Below the pieces are notes generated by a model, which worked only from the letters and a program-made list of their open reading frames with translations, was not told the DNA's origin and searched no databases. Shown piece after piece: positions 7,988-15,879 of a stretch of 64,000 nt of DNA. A program made the translations under genes and the position numbers. The DNA lies in the NCBI RefSeq assembly GCF_008729015.1, contig NZ_RKSM01000001.1, forward strand, positions 1,984,001-2,048,000, read 5' to 3'. The DNA comes from Haloarcula sp. CBA1129 (GTDB lineage Archaea; Halobacteriota; Halobacteria; Halobacteriales; Haloarculaceae). The number at the start of each line of letters is the position of its first letter. Position 1 is the first letter of the stretch.

Positions 7988-8075
7988 AGTAGCTCTAAAA
8001 CAGCTCTTCAAGGCCGGGCACATAAAGCTGTGGTTAGTGAGAATGTCTGATTATAGCCCCAATATAGAACTGAGC

Positions 8076-8576
8076 TTATTCTACCCCCAGAATAGAACCC
8101 GTAGAGGATATCACCGTCGCACTTGCGTTGGAGGTTTGCTCCAGACCAGTAATTTGAGACACGACAGTACCAATTCCAGCAATCGCCAGAAGGATGGCTA
8201 AGCTGATACAGACGACGGTGAACACGATGAAGACGATCTCTGCGAAGATATTGAGGTAGTTCCTTCGGGTGATCGACGTGACCACATCTGCCATCGCTTC
8301 CTCTACCTCATCTTCGTTGCTGGTGACTTGGTAGGAATGAGGATCTGACTGCGATCCGTGCTTCTGGATTAGATGGTCAGCGTCAGATAATTTCTTCTCG
8401 GTTCTGTTGCCGAGGTACTCCGGGCTGTAATCTCTTGAAGAGATCGTGAATACTGCGTCGTCTCTGTCGAGAGCGTTCAGGTTGTCTCGATATCGCTTCC
8501 GTATCCTATTACGCTCTCGTCTCGCCTTACCGAAGTCTGGAAAGAGATCTCGTAGAGTGTCGAGAGCAGCACTCAT
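8076..8576 (-). CDS. membrane protein with charged N-terminal region (166 aa)
   Basis: The first about 110 residues are soluble: a basic helix (ARRERNRIRKRYRDNL), then a mixed region. A long hydrophobic segment (about 113-142, AEIVFIVFTVVCISLAILLA and onward) could be one or two spans. The ATG overlaps the stop of the 74-aa gene before it (ATGA). Family not recognised. Together with its two small soluble paralogous neighbours it looks like a three-gene unit in which the membrane protein might be the effector; that is speculation. Confidence 0.55.
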   Translation of the reverse strand: MSAALDTLRDLFPDFGKARRERNRIRKRYRDNLNALDRDDAVFTISSRDYSPEYLGNRTEKKLSDADHLIQKHGSQSDPHSYQVTSNEDEVEEAMADVVTSITRRNYLNIFAEIVFIVFTVVCISLAILLAIAGIGTVVSQITGLEQTSNASATVISSTGSILGVE

Positions 8577-8800
8577 CAGATAACCTCAAACGAAACCTGC
8601 TGCTTCCGATCAGTAGACACGTAGAGATGGAATGTTTCGTCGTCCTGTACGAAGGCATCTTCCACGAGTTCGTGTTCCTTCGTCTCGTCTATATTCAGTC
8701 CAGAACTGGGAATATCGATTTCAGTGGTATAGTCGCCGTTTGGGTCGGGTTTGTACTTCGTATCCTGTAGCGCCGACTTGATTCGGACTTCAACAGACAT
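8576..8800 (-). CDS. small paired protein, paralogue of the 8815 gene (74 aa)
   Basis: Starts MSVEVRIKSALQDTKYKPD. It aligns without gaps over nearly its whole length with the next gene upstream: MSVExRIK, YKP, DIPxSGLN, HxxVEDAF, DDxxFHxYVS. It is therefore a tandem duplicate. It is a soluble, acidic, probably alpha/beta fold of about 70 residues. Coupled by ATGA overlap to the membrane protein downstream. Family unknown. Confidence 0.65.
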   Translation of the reverse strand: MSVEVRIKSALQDTKYKPDPNGDYTTEIDIPSSGLNIDETKEHELVEDAFVQDDETFHLYVSTDRKQQVSFEVI

Positions 8801-8814
8801 TTTCTGTGTTCTCC

Positions 8815-9033
8815 TCAGGTGCTGAAGACTCGCTGCTCCGATTCCGCTGAGACATACACATGGAATGACCCGTCGTCTTTCATAAAGGCATCCTCAACCC
8901 ATTTGTGGTCCTTGACCTCATCTAAATTCAGCCCAGAACCGGGAATATCCACTTCCTCAGTGTACTTTCCGTTCTCATTCGGCTTGTACCGCTTATTCTT
9001 GAATGCGGCTTTGATACGAGTCTCAACAGACAT
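8815..9033 (-). CDS. small paired protein, paralogue of the 8576 gene (72 aa)
   Basis: Starts MSVETRIKAAFKNKRYKPN and mirrors the 74-aa protein residue for residue through DIPGSGLNLDE, KWVEDAFMKDD and FHVYVSAESEQ. It is the first gene of the three-gene unit 9033-8076. The leader upstream is unusually long for this element (promoter motif at 9173-9189) and includes a G-rich tract. Function unknown. Confidence 0.65.
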   Translation of the reverse strand: MSVETRIKAAFKNKRYKPNENGKYTEEVDIPGSGLNLDEVKDHKWVEDAFMKDDGSFHVYVSAESEQRVFST

Positions 9034-9172
9034 AGACCGTATTTAAAAACAGAGTGTGATAATGGTTTGGCTATTTGACTCCTCCAATAGGTGGCTCATA
9101 TCCCTATCCTCACCACCCCCACCCCCTCACCGACATAATGGGCGAGCAGGTGCGTGCGTGTAATTTTCATTT

Positions 9173-9189
9173 CCTAAATATATTTCGGC
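9173..9189 (-). promoter_or_regulatory. element-type BRE/TATA promoter motif
   Basis: On the minus strand this reads GCCGAAATATATTTAGG, a copy of the promoter motif found 31-38 nt before four other genes of this element. Here the nearest downstream start codon is 140 nt away (9033), which implies a leader of about 110 nt containing a G-rich run at 9111-9131. An alternative is that a different promoter nearer 9040-9060 (TTTTTAAATACGG) is used. Confidence 0.4.
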
Positions 9190-9256
9190 GTCTAAAATCT
9201 CAAACTGGAACCCAGAATACCACGAGAATATAGTACTCACTCGAAAAAAGAGAAGG

Positions 9257-9601
9257 TCAGATATTGCCAGCTACTATTTCACTCTGAGCTTTTTCCAGTT
9301 CGTAATCATCTATTCGAGATTCGGTCAATATCTCGTAAGCAACCCGCTGTCCTTCTTGGGTCGGCCTTGGAGAACTAAAACCGCCTGCCAGAAGCCCTCT
9401 ATCTCGTAATGGTCTGAATATCTTCCTCTGTTCGTCGCTACTATCACTACCACGCTCCCATACCTCTTCTGGGTATGCCCCTTCTCCGAAGACTACACTC
9501 AACAGGAACTCTCGTTGCTCTTGACCTATTCTGTGATCAAAGTCAGCAGTATTATCACTACGCATCGATTCTCGGGCTCTTTTCTTGAATTGATAAACCA
9601 T
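9257..9601 (-). CDS. small winged-helix-like protein (114 aa)
   Basis: The ATG at 9601 (MVYQFKKRARESMRSD) is used; a longer frame would overlap the upstream gene. The pattern of helices followed by RPLRDRGLLAGGFSSPRPT and QEGQRVAYEILTES looks like the recognition helix and wing of a small DNA-binding protein. It ends the minus-strand run of 10364-9257. No firm family match. Confidence 0.5.
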   Translation of the reverse strand: MVYQFKKRARESMRSDNTADFDHRIGQEQREFLLSVVFGEGAYPEEVWERGSDSSDEQRKIFRPLRDRGLLAGGFSSPRPTQEGQRVAYEILTESRIDDYELEKAQSEIVAGNI

Positions 9602-9653
9602 AATAATTATTCTTATATCATTTCCTAAAGCATTTTTGATGTTTGTATGAATA

Positions 9654-9890
9654 TCAGAGAACTTTCTGCTTGAATCGCTGGAGATCGGTATCGTTGAGTA
9701 CAACAGTAAAACCGACCTCTGAACGTCGATCTACAGCAACAATATTCCGCCCTTGATGGTGCTTCACCGCTACCGTTAGTTCATCCGAGTCAACCAGCAA
9801 CTTATCCGCCTTCGAGATAACAAAATCAGTCTTCGTGTCGTTCTTATCCAGCGAATTCTGGTTCTCAGAGACCAATTCATCGAATAACAT
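9654..9890 (-). CDS. hypothetical protein (78 aa)
   Basis: ATG at 9890 (MLFDELVSENQNSLD); an in-frame GTG at 9899 is also possible. The second half is rich in beta-strand residues (TVAVKHHQGRNIVAVDRR, VGFTVVLND) and looks like a compact soluble domain. It sits directly after the stop of the 154-aa gene, so the three genes 10364-9257 form one unit. Not recognised. Confidence 0.5.
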   Translation of the reverse strand: MLFDELVSENQNSLDKNDTKTDFVISKADKLLVDSDELTVAVKHHQGRNIVAVDRRSEVGFTVVLNDTDLQRFKQKVL

Positions 9891-9899
9891 GAGTATCAC

Positions 9900-10364
9900 T
9901 TACTTTGTGAGTGTGACTTCTGCTCGTCCAAGATCTGAGCTATATACTACCATCTGCACTTGATTGCCGTCCACTCGGCTAATCTCCTCGATCTCTGGAT
10001 CTCGACCATCAGAGTCGCTCAGGTAGTCGAAGAAAGCCCCGGTGTCGTGCTTCGCCCACACAGCGAAACCATCTGAGTCAAAACTATCTATGTCTCTTGC
10101 ATCTGCGACATTCAGTTCGGAAAAACGAGCGACGAATACGGGTTTCCAGTTCCATCCGCTCATCGAATCCTGCGACTCCTGAATAACAACGAACCAGTTG
10201 AGATTGACTCCAATATCGTACCGTCCATTGCTATGTATCTTCTGTAAGTCACCAAAAGCAGAAGTAGGCGGATTCTCGCTGGAATATTTCTTTCCTACCT
10301 GAAGTATCTCAGGAGGGACAACTGTTCTATCCTGTCCATTATTACGACCGTGATTATGTGACAT
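9900..10364 (-). CDS. hypothetical soluble protein (154 aa)
   Basis: Starts MSHNHGRNNGQDRTVV. A TATA-like sequence (CATATATAGG at 10394-10403, minus strand) lies about 30 nt before the ATG, fitting a leaderless start. The product is acidic and rich in Asp, Ser and aromatic residues, with no membrane span. It lies immediately downstream of the ATPase gene, where pleolipoviruses often carry variable accessory ORFs. Not recognised. Confidence 0.55.
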   Translation of the reverse strand: MSHNHGRNNGQDRTVVPPEILQVGKKYSSENPPTSAFGDLQKIHSNGRYDIGVNLNWFVVIQESQDSMSGWNWKPVFVARFSELNVADARDIDSFDSDGFAVWAKHDTGAFFDYLSDSDGRDPEIEEISRVDGNQVQMVVYSSDLGRAEVTLTK

Positions 10365-10427
10365 TATAGTAAGAAAATGTGTTTAACTTCCTATATATGT
10401 TGTGATGTTTGTTTGAAAGAAAAGGAT

Positions 10428-11693
10428 TCACCATTTGTAGTCGTCGGTATGACCCGCATTCGGATCTACATTCTCGTCTGAATCGTCCATGAACTCGTTT
10501 TGTTTCCCACCGTCCTCTTCGCCTTCTTTTTCATCTAAATACTCCTCAGCCCGCTCTCGCTCGGCTTCTATGGACTCTTTGATACTCGAACCACCATCGT
10601 CGTCTCGGTGGTATGGACAGCAATCTATGTCATCTTGGAGTAGTTCGGGGTATTGCTGACTCGAAGCCCCACAACCATTCTGTGAGCCCTCTCCACCGTG
10701 AGAACAGTATACTCTCGTGTCGTCAGGCTCACCACCGCCATCCTGATACTTCTCCCAATCGTCGATTAGCTGTCCTCGTTTGATCTGATTCTCAGGGTCG
10801 TCAAGGTTCAATTCCAGAGTAGCGAACGTCTTGTCATCGAATCCCCAGAGAGAGTGGTCAGAAACGTCCTGCATCCCTCGAACACGGAATTCAGGATCTC
10901 CACTCTGGTACTCATCGTATGACTTGTAGTAGTTCGCTCGATCAATCCCTTCCCCAGCTTTGTTGGGTGCCTCTATTACACCGTCAGCGTTGTTTCTAAG
11001 TGCAGGAAGGATATCGGTCGGATTCTGGTGGCCAATCGCTATAATCCTACAAGAACCACCCTCAGATTTCCGCAGAGCGTTGATAACTCGGACGAAAATA
11101 TCCTGAGCATCGTTCGAGGACGTGAGCATATTCGCCACCGTGGACAGCTCGTCCAGCAACATGACCTTCTCACCGGGTTCTTTAGCGAATTCGAGGAAGT
11201 CAGAGATTAGTTCTGAGTAGCGAACGTCGTAGTCAGCTTCCTCAAATTTTCCGTCTTTGAAGCCCTCTAAGGCAAGATTGGTCATACACTTCTCTACGAT
11301 ATCCTCGTCCATCGCCTTCCAAGCGAGATCGGACATCTTGGTCGATTTCCCAGATCCCTTCGGACCTTTGAGTATCAGAGTTTGAGCAGCTGGTTCCAGT
11401 CTCTCCAGAAGCATTCCGTACCCTGTCGCATCCACAGAGTTGTCCGAGACGCCCTTAATCGCAGAGACCTTCGTGAGATCGTCTTCCTCTATTGCGGTAT
11501 TGATAGCGTTGGACTTGACGTTCTTCAGTAGCTGATTGAAGGTGTCACTTTCTTCTGGTACAGGAAGCGCCTGTTCCATCCGTAGAAGGTACTGTAATCT
11601 CTCGGACGATACATACGTCACCCACTGTGGAACTTCGCCTTCATTCCCTATATGCTCGCTCAGATAAGCCGCAGAGAGATCGTCACTACTCAT
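10428..11693 (-). CDS. P-loop ATPase, pleolipovirus VP8-like (421 aa)
   Basis: The ATG at 11693 (MSSDDLSAAYLSEH) follows a strong Shine-Dalgarno (GGAGGTG) and is preferred to the upstream GTG. Walker A is LKGPKGSGKST and Walker B is KVMLLDELSTV; a sensor-like Asn/Gln stretch follows (IIAIGHQNPTD). The C-terminal third carries a zinc-finger-like set (CSHGGEG, GCGASSQ, CCPYH) and a charged coil. It is the last gene of a run with the same order as the pleolipovirus VP4-ORF6-ORF7-VP8 block, where VP8 is a putative ATPase. Its start overlaps the preceding gene by 8 nt. Confidence 0.7.
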   Translation of the reverse strand: MSSDDLSAAYLSEHIGNEGEVPQWVTYVSSERLQYLLRMEQALPVPEESDTFNQLLKNVKSNAINTAIEEDDLTKVSAIKGVSDNSVDATGYGMLLERLEPAAQTLILKGPKGSGKSTKMSDLAWKAMDEDIVEKCMTNLALEGFKDGKFEEADYDVRYSELISDFLEFAKEPGEKVMLLDELSTVANMLTSSNDAQDIFVRVINALRKSEGGSCRIIAIGHQNPTDILPALRNNADGVIEAPNKAGEGIDRANYYKSYDEYQSGDPEFRVRGMQDVSDHSLWGFDDKTFATLELNLDDPENQIKRGQLIDDWEKYQDGGGEPDDTRVYCSHGGEGSQNGCGASSQQYPELLQDDIDCCPYHRDDDGGSSIKESIEAERERAEEYLDEKEGEEDGGKQNEFMDDSDENVDPNAGHTDDYKW

Positions 11694-12501
11694 CGTCACC
11701 ACCTCCGATCTCCTCCTGAATATCTTGGATAATATCGTCCTGTAGTACGTCGTTATCCTTCAGGACACTCTCAATATCAGTCTGCCGTGTGTCACTCTCC
11801 AGATTGATGTTCTCTCGATTTTCGATGTTGGTTTGAATCTCTTTGAGAGCCGCTTCACGGGAGATATTCTCTCGTTGAGAGAGGACTTGAATAGCAGATT
11901 CAGCCATCTTCCATGTGACTGTGACTGCTTCATTCAGTTGCTCTTTCTCCGCTCGAAGGTCGATCTGATTCTTCCCGGCGAGCCACGTTACCTCTGCCTC
12001 CATCGATTCCTTATCGAAGTCGGTAACGAGGTAGGCAAGCCCGTGTTCAGCAGTATGAATTTGGTCTACATCGTCCCAGTCCATCGGCTCACCATCAGGA
12101 TTTCTGAAGTCGATTTTGTGTATCAACTGAGAAGGAATAGCCCACTTCGCCAGTTTGGATGCTTTGGCATTGTAGGCGTACAGGCGTTCTCTGGTATCAT
12201 CGCTAACGTACTGTCGTAGGAGTTCTGCGGGTACGAGACCGACATACACACCATAGCTCCAGTATACAGAGTACGGGACCATATGCTCAGGAACACCTGA
12301 ATTCAATCCTACGGCTTCGAGGATACCGAAAACTCCTGTGAATAGGATGAAGATGAGAAGGAAGTAGCTCTTGATGATCTGCTTCGCTCTTCGATATCCT
12401 CTCTTCAGATCGGTCTTGATCCGACCGTATGAGAGTCGTTTTCGTGTCGATTCACCGTCTGAGTCGTTCTGTTCTTTCTGGTTTCGTTGTATAATTGACA
12501 T
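11686..12501 (-). CDS. two-span membrane protein, pleolipovirus ORF7-like (271 aa)
   Basis: A basic N-terminus (about 1-43) precedes two hydrophobic spans (about 45-63, SYFLLIFILFTGVFGILEAV, and 76-94). A long cytoplasmic region follows, with coiled-coil-like helices and an acidic tail ending GGGDDE. A Shine-Dalgarno (GAGGTGA) lies 6-7 nt before the ATG. It lies between the anchored ectodomain protein and the ATPase, the position of ORF7 in pleolipoviruses. The long helical tail could contact the ATPase; that is inference. Confidence 0.6.
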   Translation of the reverse strand: MSIIQRNQKEQNDSDGESTRKRLSYGRIKTDLKRGYRRAKQIIKSYFLLIFILFTGVFGILEAVGLNSGVPEHMVPYSVYWSYGVYVGLVPAELLRQYVSDDTRERLYAYNAKASKLAKWAIPSQLIHKIDFRNPDGEPMDWDDVDQIHTAEHGLAYLVTDFDKESMEAEVTWLAGKNQIDLRAEKEQLNEAVTVTWKMAESAIQVLSQRENISREAALKEIQTNIENRENINLESDTRQTDIESVLKDNDVLQDDIIQDIQEEIGGGDDE

Positions 12502-12512
12502 AGTATATCACC

Positions 12513-13253
12513 TCAAACTTCTCGAATTGGTTCCTGATCGTGTCGATTAGCGAACTGTTCAAGGGCGAGAATCGTCCCCATCGAAACGAGGATTCCGAGC
12601 AAGAGGATGATGATCCTATACTCGGCAGCAGGGAGGAAGTTGAAATTGTCCTCACCAAACGCAAGCCACGTACCACGGTCTGCCGTCACAGAGATGTGTT
12701 TCCTCGATGGATTTCGCATTTGGACGGACAGTATATTCCGCCCATCAACCTGAGAAATCGTCTTCAGCTGAGCGCCAGATTGCGTCTGAGTCCCATCAGC
12801 CACGACTACTGTTGTCGGTTCATCTGTCTCGACGTAGACTCTCGCAACGCCGTCTTCAAGGTCATACTCAACGTGGTAGACTCGAACATTTCCATCCCAC
12901 CGATCAGGGAACGGGTACGTAGTCTGGGCCGTCGAATCCCACCTTTGGCCAGTATACTGCCGAGAATTGTCTTCCGATGACTGTAGATCGGCGTTTTCAG
13001 CCTCCACAATCCAGTCCAGAACCCGTTCTTGAGCAGGTTCGGGTAATGAATCGGAATTATCTGAATACCACTCCTGAACCGTCCGTAATTGCTCTTGCGT
13101 GACTGTACTCATGTCCGACTGTATTATCGACCGGATTTCCTCTGGAATCGGGTTAGACTGTGTATCCTCCTGTGCAGCGACAGTAGCAGGGAGAACCGCA
13201 GACCCCAGAAGAAGAACAGCCAATAATACAGCAATACTACTCATTTGTTTCAT
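12513..13253 (-). CDS. secreted, C-terminally anchored protein, pleolipovirus ORF6-like (246 aa)
   Basis: A signal peptide (MKQMSSIAVLLAVLLLGSAV, cleavage after about VAAQ) is followed by a helical part (about 35-90), then a beta-rich domain (about 105-205). A single C-terminal span (about 212-232, YRIIILLLGILVSMGTILAL) ends in a short basic/acidic tail. It has its own leaderless-type promoter (13284-13300). It is next to the spike-like gene, matching the place of ORF6 in pleolipoviruses. Likely exposed on the virion or cell surface. Confidence 0.6.
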   Translation of the reverse strand: MKQMSSIAVLLAVLLLGSAVLPATVAAQEDTQSNPIPEEIRSIIQSDMSTVTQEQLRTVQEWYSDNSDSLPEPAQERVLDWIVEAENADLQSSEDNSRQYTGQRWDSTAQTTYPFPDRWDGNVRVYHVEYDLEDGVARVYVETDEPTTVVVADGTQTQSGAQLKTISQVDGRNILSVQMRNPSRKHISVTADRGTWLAFGEDNFNFLPAAEYRIIILLLGILVSMGTILALEQFANRHDQEPIREV

Positions 13254-13283
13254 ATATTATATATTAACAAATGTCAAAACTCG

Positions 13284-13300
13284 GGTAAATATGTTGCGAC
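13284..13300 (-). promoter_or_regulatory. element-type BRE/TATA promoter motif
   Basis: On the minus strand it reads GTCGCAACATATTTACC. The TATA centre lies about 38 nt before the ATG at 13253, so transcription would start close to the start codon. It belongs to the shared motif family of this element. Confidence 0.6.
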
Positions 13301-13335
13301 GACTATAGGAAAACGCAGAGAAGAAGGCTTGCTGA

Positions 13336-14907
13336 TTAGATTCTGAGTATCTTGATGTAGGCGAACAGAATCATCACAACAATGACTGCAACAATCATGA
13401 GACCACCAGCTACACCGATTCCAAGGTTCTGGAGGAAGCTCTTGATAGCGTCTTGCGAGATCCCAGATCCGCCACCACTCGACTGATTGGCCTCATATTT
13501 GTCTTCGAGAGCCTCCATCTTGTTGATGAGTTCAGAGATTTGGCTATTGAGGTTCGAGGTATCTGTTGTAGCGAAATCGTTTCCGGTCAACGTCATGGAA
13601 TCGACTTCATTTCCTTCGTCATCGTACACCTGAACTACTGTGAATTCGCCATCAAGAGGGTAATCCTCTGGCTCTGAGTCCTCTGGGTTACTAACGAATG
13701 TAACCGAATCAGAGACCTGTACAGTACTGCTATCGCCGTCATCTGACTGTACATAGGTCGTTCCAGTCTTGACTTCATTATTCGGGAAAGCATCATCATT
13801 AGCGTATATCACGCCCGATTTGGTCGTCATAGAGCCATCTCCGTTGAAATCAGCTTTCACATCAACGGTCTTCCCAGCATCATTCACAGCATATCCTGCG
13901 GACTGAGCTGATAGAAGACGGTATGTGAGGGAATCATTATTCCCACTGCTCGTTAGCATAACCTCAAGCGGGCCAGCTGCATCAGATACAGATACTTCAC
14001 CGGGTTCATAGTTCGAATAGATGGAATCAGCCATACTACCTACCGCAGAATTGGCCGAACTATGTTTATCCTCCAGCGTTGTGAGAGCAGTCTTGAAACT
14101 CCCTCCATCAAGCGGTATTGCTGTCGATCCATCTGGAGCGACGACGTTCAGGAAATTATCTGAATCATAGATCGACTCATCTACAGGAGCTTCAAGATTT
14201 CCAGTGTAGTGGTACGGAGCTATCGTCTCATAACCATCTGGAGCATGGTAAGTCATCGACCCCGTGAGAACCTCCATCTGCTCGCCATTATACAGAGTTA
14301 CAGTACGTAGCTCGAATTTCGTTTGATAATCGTCCTCACCGCCATCGAGCGAATATGGATATATAGTCTCGAATTTGAGGTTATCCGTTTGAGTGAATTT
14401 CTGATCCATCATCTGCCAGTGCTGCATCTGGCGGTTTTGTGACGTGTATAGAGATTTCTGGACTGTACTGAACACAGAATCCACTTCTTGCCGTGCTTGA
14501 TCTTCACACTGTGACTGCGAATTTCCGTTATTCATACACTCAATTATCTCTATTTTTGCGTGAGCGAGAGCAATACCCTGTGTCTGCTCGATATAGGATA
14601 TCTTCTCTTTCACCGTCTGTCGGCGGTGATCTTGCATGAATACAGAATCACCATAGATATCCCAGTGTACCTGTTCAGGAGTAGATCCGTCTACGTCGCC
14701 GTATTCAGCCGAACATTTCGTGAAGAAGGTAACTATAATCCCACCACTGGCGCAGGATGCTTCTTTTAGATTTTCATCCCACGAGTCTTCATAATTTGAA
14801 TCTGATTGTGCCTGAACAGGAGACGCCATCAGAGGCGCACCCACTGACGAAAGCAGAACCAGAGAAAGGAGAACTATACTACCGATTCGTTTTGCTGTAT
14901 CACTCAT
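13336..14907 (-). CDS. spike-type surface protein, pleolipovirus VP4-like (523 aa)
   Basis: The ATG at 14907 (MSDTAKRIGSIVLL) is chosen because the promoter TATA (about 14941) would place the transcript start between it and the upstream ATG at 14931. A signal peptide (about 1-34, ending SPVQAQ) is followed by a large Asp/Ser/Thr-rich ectodomain. A coiled coil (SQISELINKMEALEDKYEAN), a Gly/Ser linker and one C-terminal span ending KILRI close the protein. Signal peptide, beta-rich ectodomain, coiled coil directly before a C-terminal anchor, and about 530 aa are the known traits of pleolipovirus VP4 spikes. It would mediate attachment and fusion. Confidence 0.65.
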   Translation of the reverse strand: MSDTAKRIGSIVLLSLVLLSSVGAPLMASPVQAQSDSNYEDSWDENLKEASCASGGIIVTFFTKCSAEYGDVDGSTPEQVHWDIYGDSVFMQDHRRQTVKEKISYIEQTQGIALAHAKIEIIECMNNGNSQSQCEDQARQEVDSVFSTVQKSLYTSQNRQMQHWQMMDQKFTQTDNLKFETIYPYSLDGGEDDYQTKFELRTVTLYNGEQMEVLTGSMTYHAPDGYETIAPYHYTGNLEAPVDESIYDSDNFLNVVAPDGSTAIPLDGGSFKTALTTLEDKHSSANSAVGSMADSIYSNYEPGEVSVSDAAGPLEVMLTSSGNNDSLTYRLLSAQSAGYAVNDAGKTVDVKADFNGDGSMTTKSGVIYANDDAFPNNEVKTGTTYVQSDDGDSSTVQVSDSVTFVSNPEDSEPEDYPLDGEFTVVQVYDDEGNEVDSMTLTGNDFATTDTSNLNSQISELINKMEALEDKYEANQSSGGGSGISQDAIKSFLQNLGIGVAGGLMIVAVIVVMILFAYIKILRI

Positions 14908-14933
14908 ATCTGTTATAAAATTGTCAAACAATA

Positions 14934-14950
14934 GGTAAATATATTTCGAC
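14934..14950 (-). promoter_or_regulatory. element-type BRE/TATA promoter motif
   Basis: On the minus strand it reads GTCGAAATATATTTACC, with the TATA centre about 34 nt before the ATG at 14907. This spacing decides the start of the spike-like gene. CGAAA resembles the haloarchaeal BRE. Confidence 0.65.
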
Positions 14951-15012
14951 AGTAGCGACTATGAAAAATATCGTTAAATACTGTGATTTCGGGAAAATAG
15001 AAAGATAAGCCT

Positions 15013-15873
15013 CTAATCCTGAACTGCGAGGAGAGTGCTTATCACAATGAAGACAGCAGCGAATGCACCGATGATTGCGAGAACGCCGTTCGACGGAACG
15101 CTACCAGATCCTCCACCTCCAGTATTCTCTTCAACTGTGAGAGTAAAGGTGGCAGAGTCAGTAGCTCCGTTTCCGTCACTGACCCGAACATCGTATTCGT
15201 AAGTACCTGTGCTGGACTCTGAGACAGTTGCTGTGGAGCCTGTAGCGTCATCGAAGGTTCCGTCGCCATCGAGATCCCATTCGTAGCTGATCGTATCAGC
15301 GTCGTCGGGATCACTGGACGCCGAAGCGTCGAGGGTGACGGACTCGCTTACACCAGCAGACGCCTGATTATCGCTGTCAGAGAAGTCAGCTGTAGGAGCG
15401 TCATTGGCTGCGACGAGGGAAACAGAGTCAACTGTTGTAGTCTCGCCGGAGGTTGTGTCTCCATCATCAGGTACGTCGATTACAACGTACACGGATGTAG
15501 CTGAGGACGAGGACACATCGAAGGAACCACTACCAGTTGCACTGACCTCCTTGCTGTTAATCAGCGAGTCGTCAGATGCATCGTAAAGTTCCAGTGTAGC
15601 GTTCGCCCCAAGCGAGGACACATTGTATTCGAATGTGTCAGCAGATTCGTTCAGACTGAAGGCTGTGGATGTGTACGATCCACCCTCCGTGATCTGCGCT
15701 CCTGTGCTGTTGTAGCTAACTGTAGTTGCTGAACTCTCGTTCCCGCTGAAATCAGATCCAGCGTCCATAGTAACGAGAGTGGCCTGTGCTGCCATAACCG
15801 GTGCAGCGACCAGCATTAGTAGCCCTAATGCTACCACACCGAGTTTTGCCGTTGATGAGTTTGTTCCTAACAT
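15013..15873 (-). CDS. secreted PKD-domain surface protein with C-terminal anchor (286 aa)
   Basis: A signal peptide (about 1-29, ending VMAAQA) is followed by a beta-rich N-terminal module (about 30-155, with ELYDASDDSLINSKEVS). One PKD domain (about 160-245: ASASSDPDDADTISYEWDLD to SDGNGATDSATFTLTV), a Gly/Ser linker and a C-terminal span (VLAIIGAFAAVFIVISTLLA) follow. The N-terminal module and anchor match those of the 843-aa protein at 16177. PKD domains usually serve in surface adhesion. It lies between the small membrane gene and the spike-like gene, so virion exposure is plausible but unproven. Confidence 0.7.
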   Translation of the reverse strand: MLGTNSSTAKLGVVALGLLMLVAAPVMAAQATLVTMDAGSDFSGNESSATTVSYNSTGAQITEGGSYTSTAFSLNESADTFEYNVSSLGANATLELYDASDDSLINSKEVSATGSGSFDVSSSSATSVYVVIDVPDDGDTTSGETTTVDSVSLVAANDAPTADFSDSDNQASAGVSESVTLDASASSDPDDADTISYEWDLDGDGTFDDATGSTATVSESSTGTYEYDVRVSDGNGATDSATFTLTVEENTGGGGSGSVPSNGVLAIIGAFAAVFIVISTLLAVQD

Positions 15874-15879
15874 AATTCA

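Noticed and set aside
9096-9170. 24-codon frame starting ATG at 9170 within the leader of the paired-protein gene
   Set aside because: The ATG is only about 10 nt from the TATA centre, so it would be outside the transcript, and no family or ribosome site supports it.
14908-14931. Upstream ATG of the spike-like gene (MFDNFITD start)
   Set aside because: It lies between the TATA motif (14934-14950) and the expected transcript start, so the message would begin after it; the signal peptide is complete without it.
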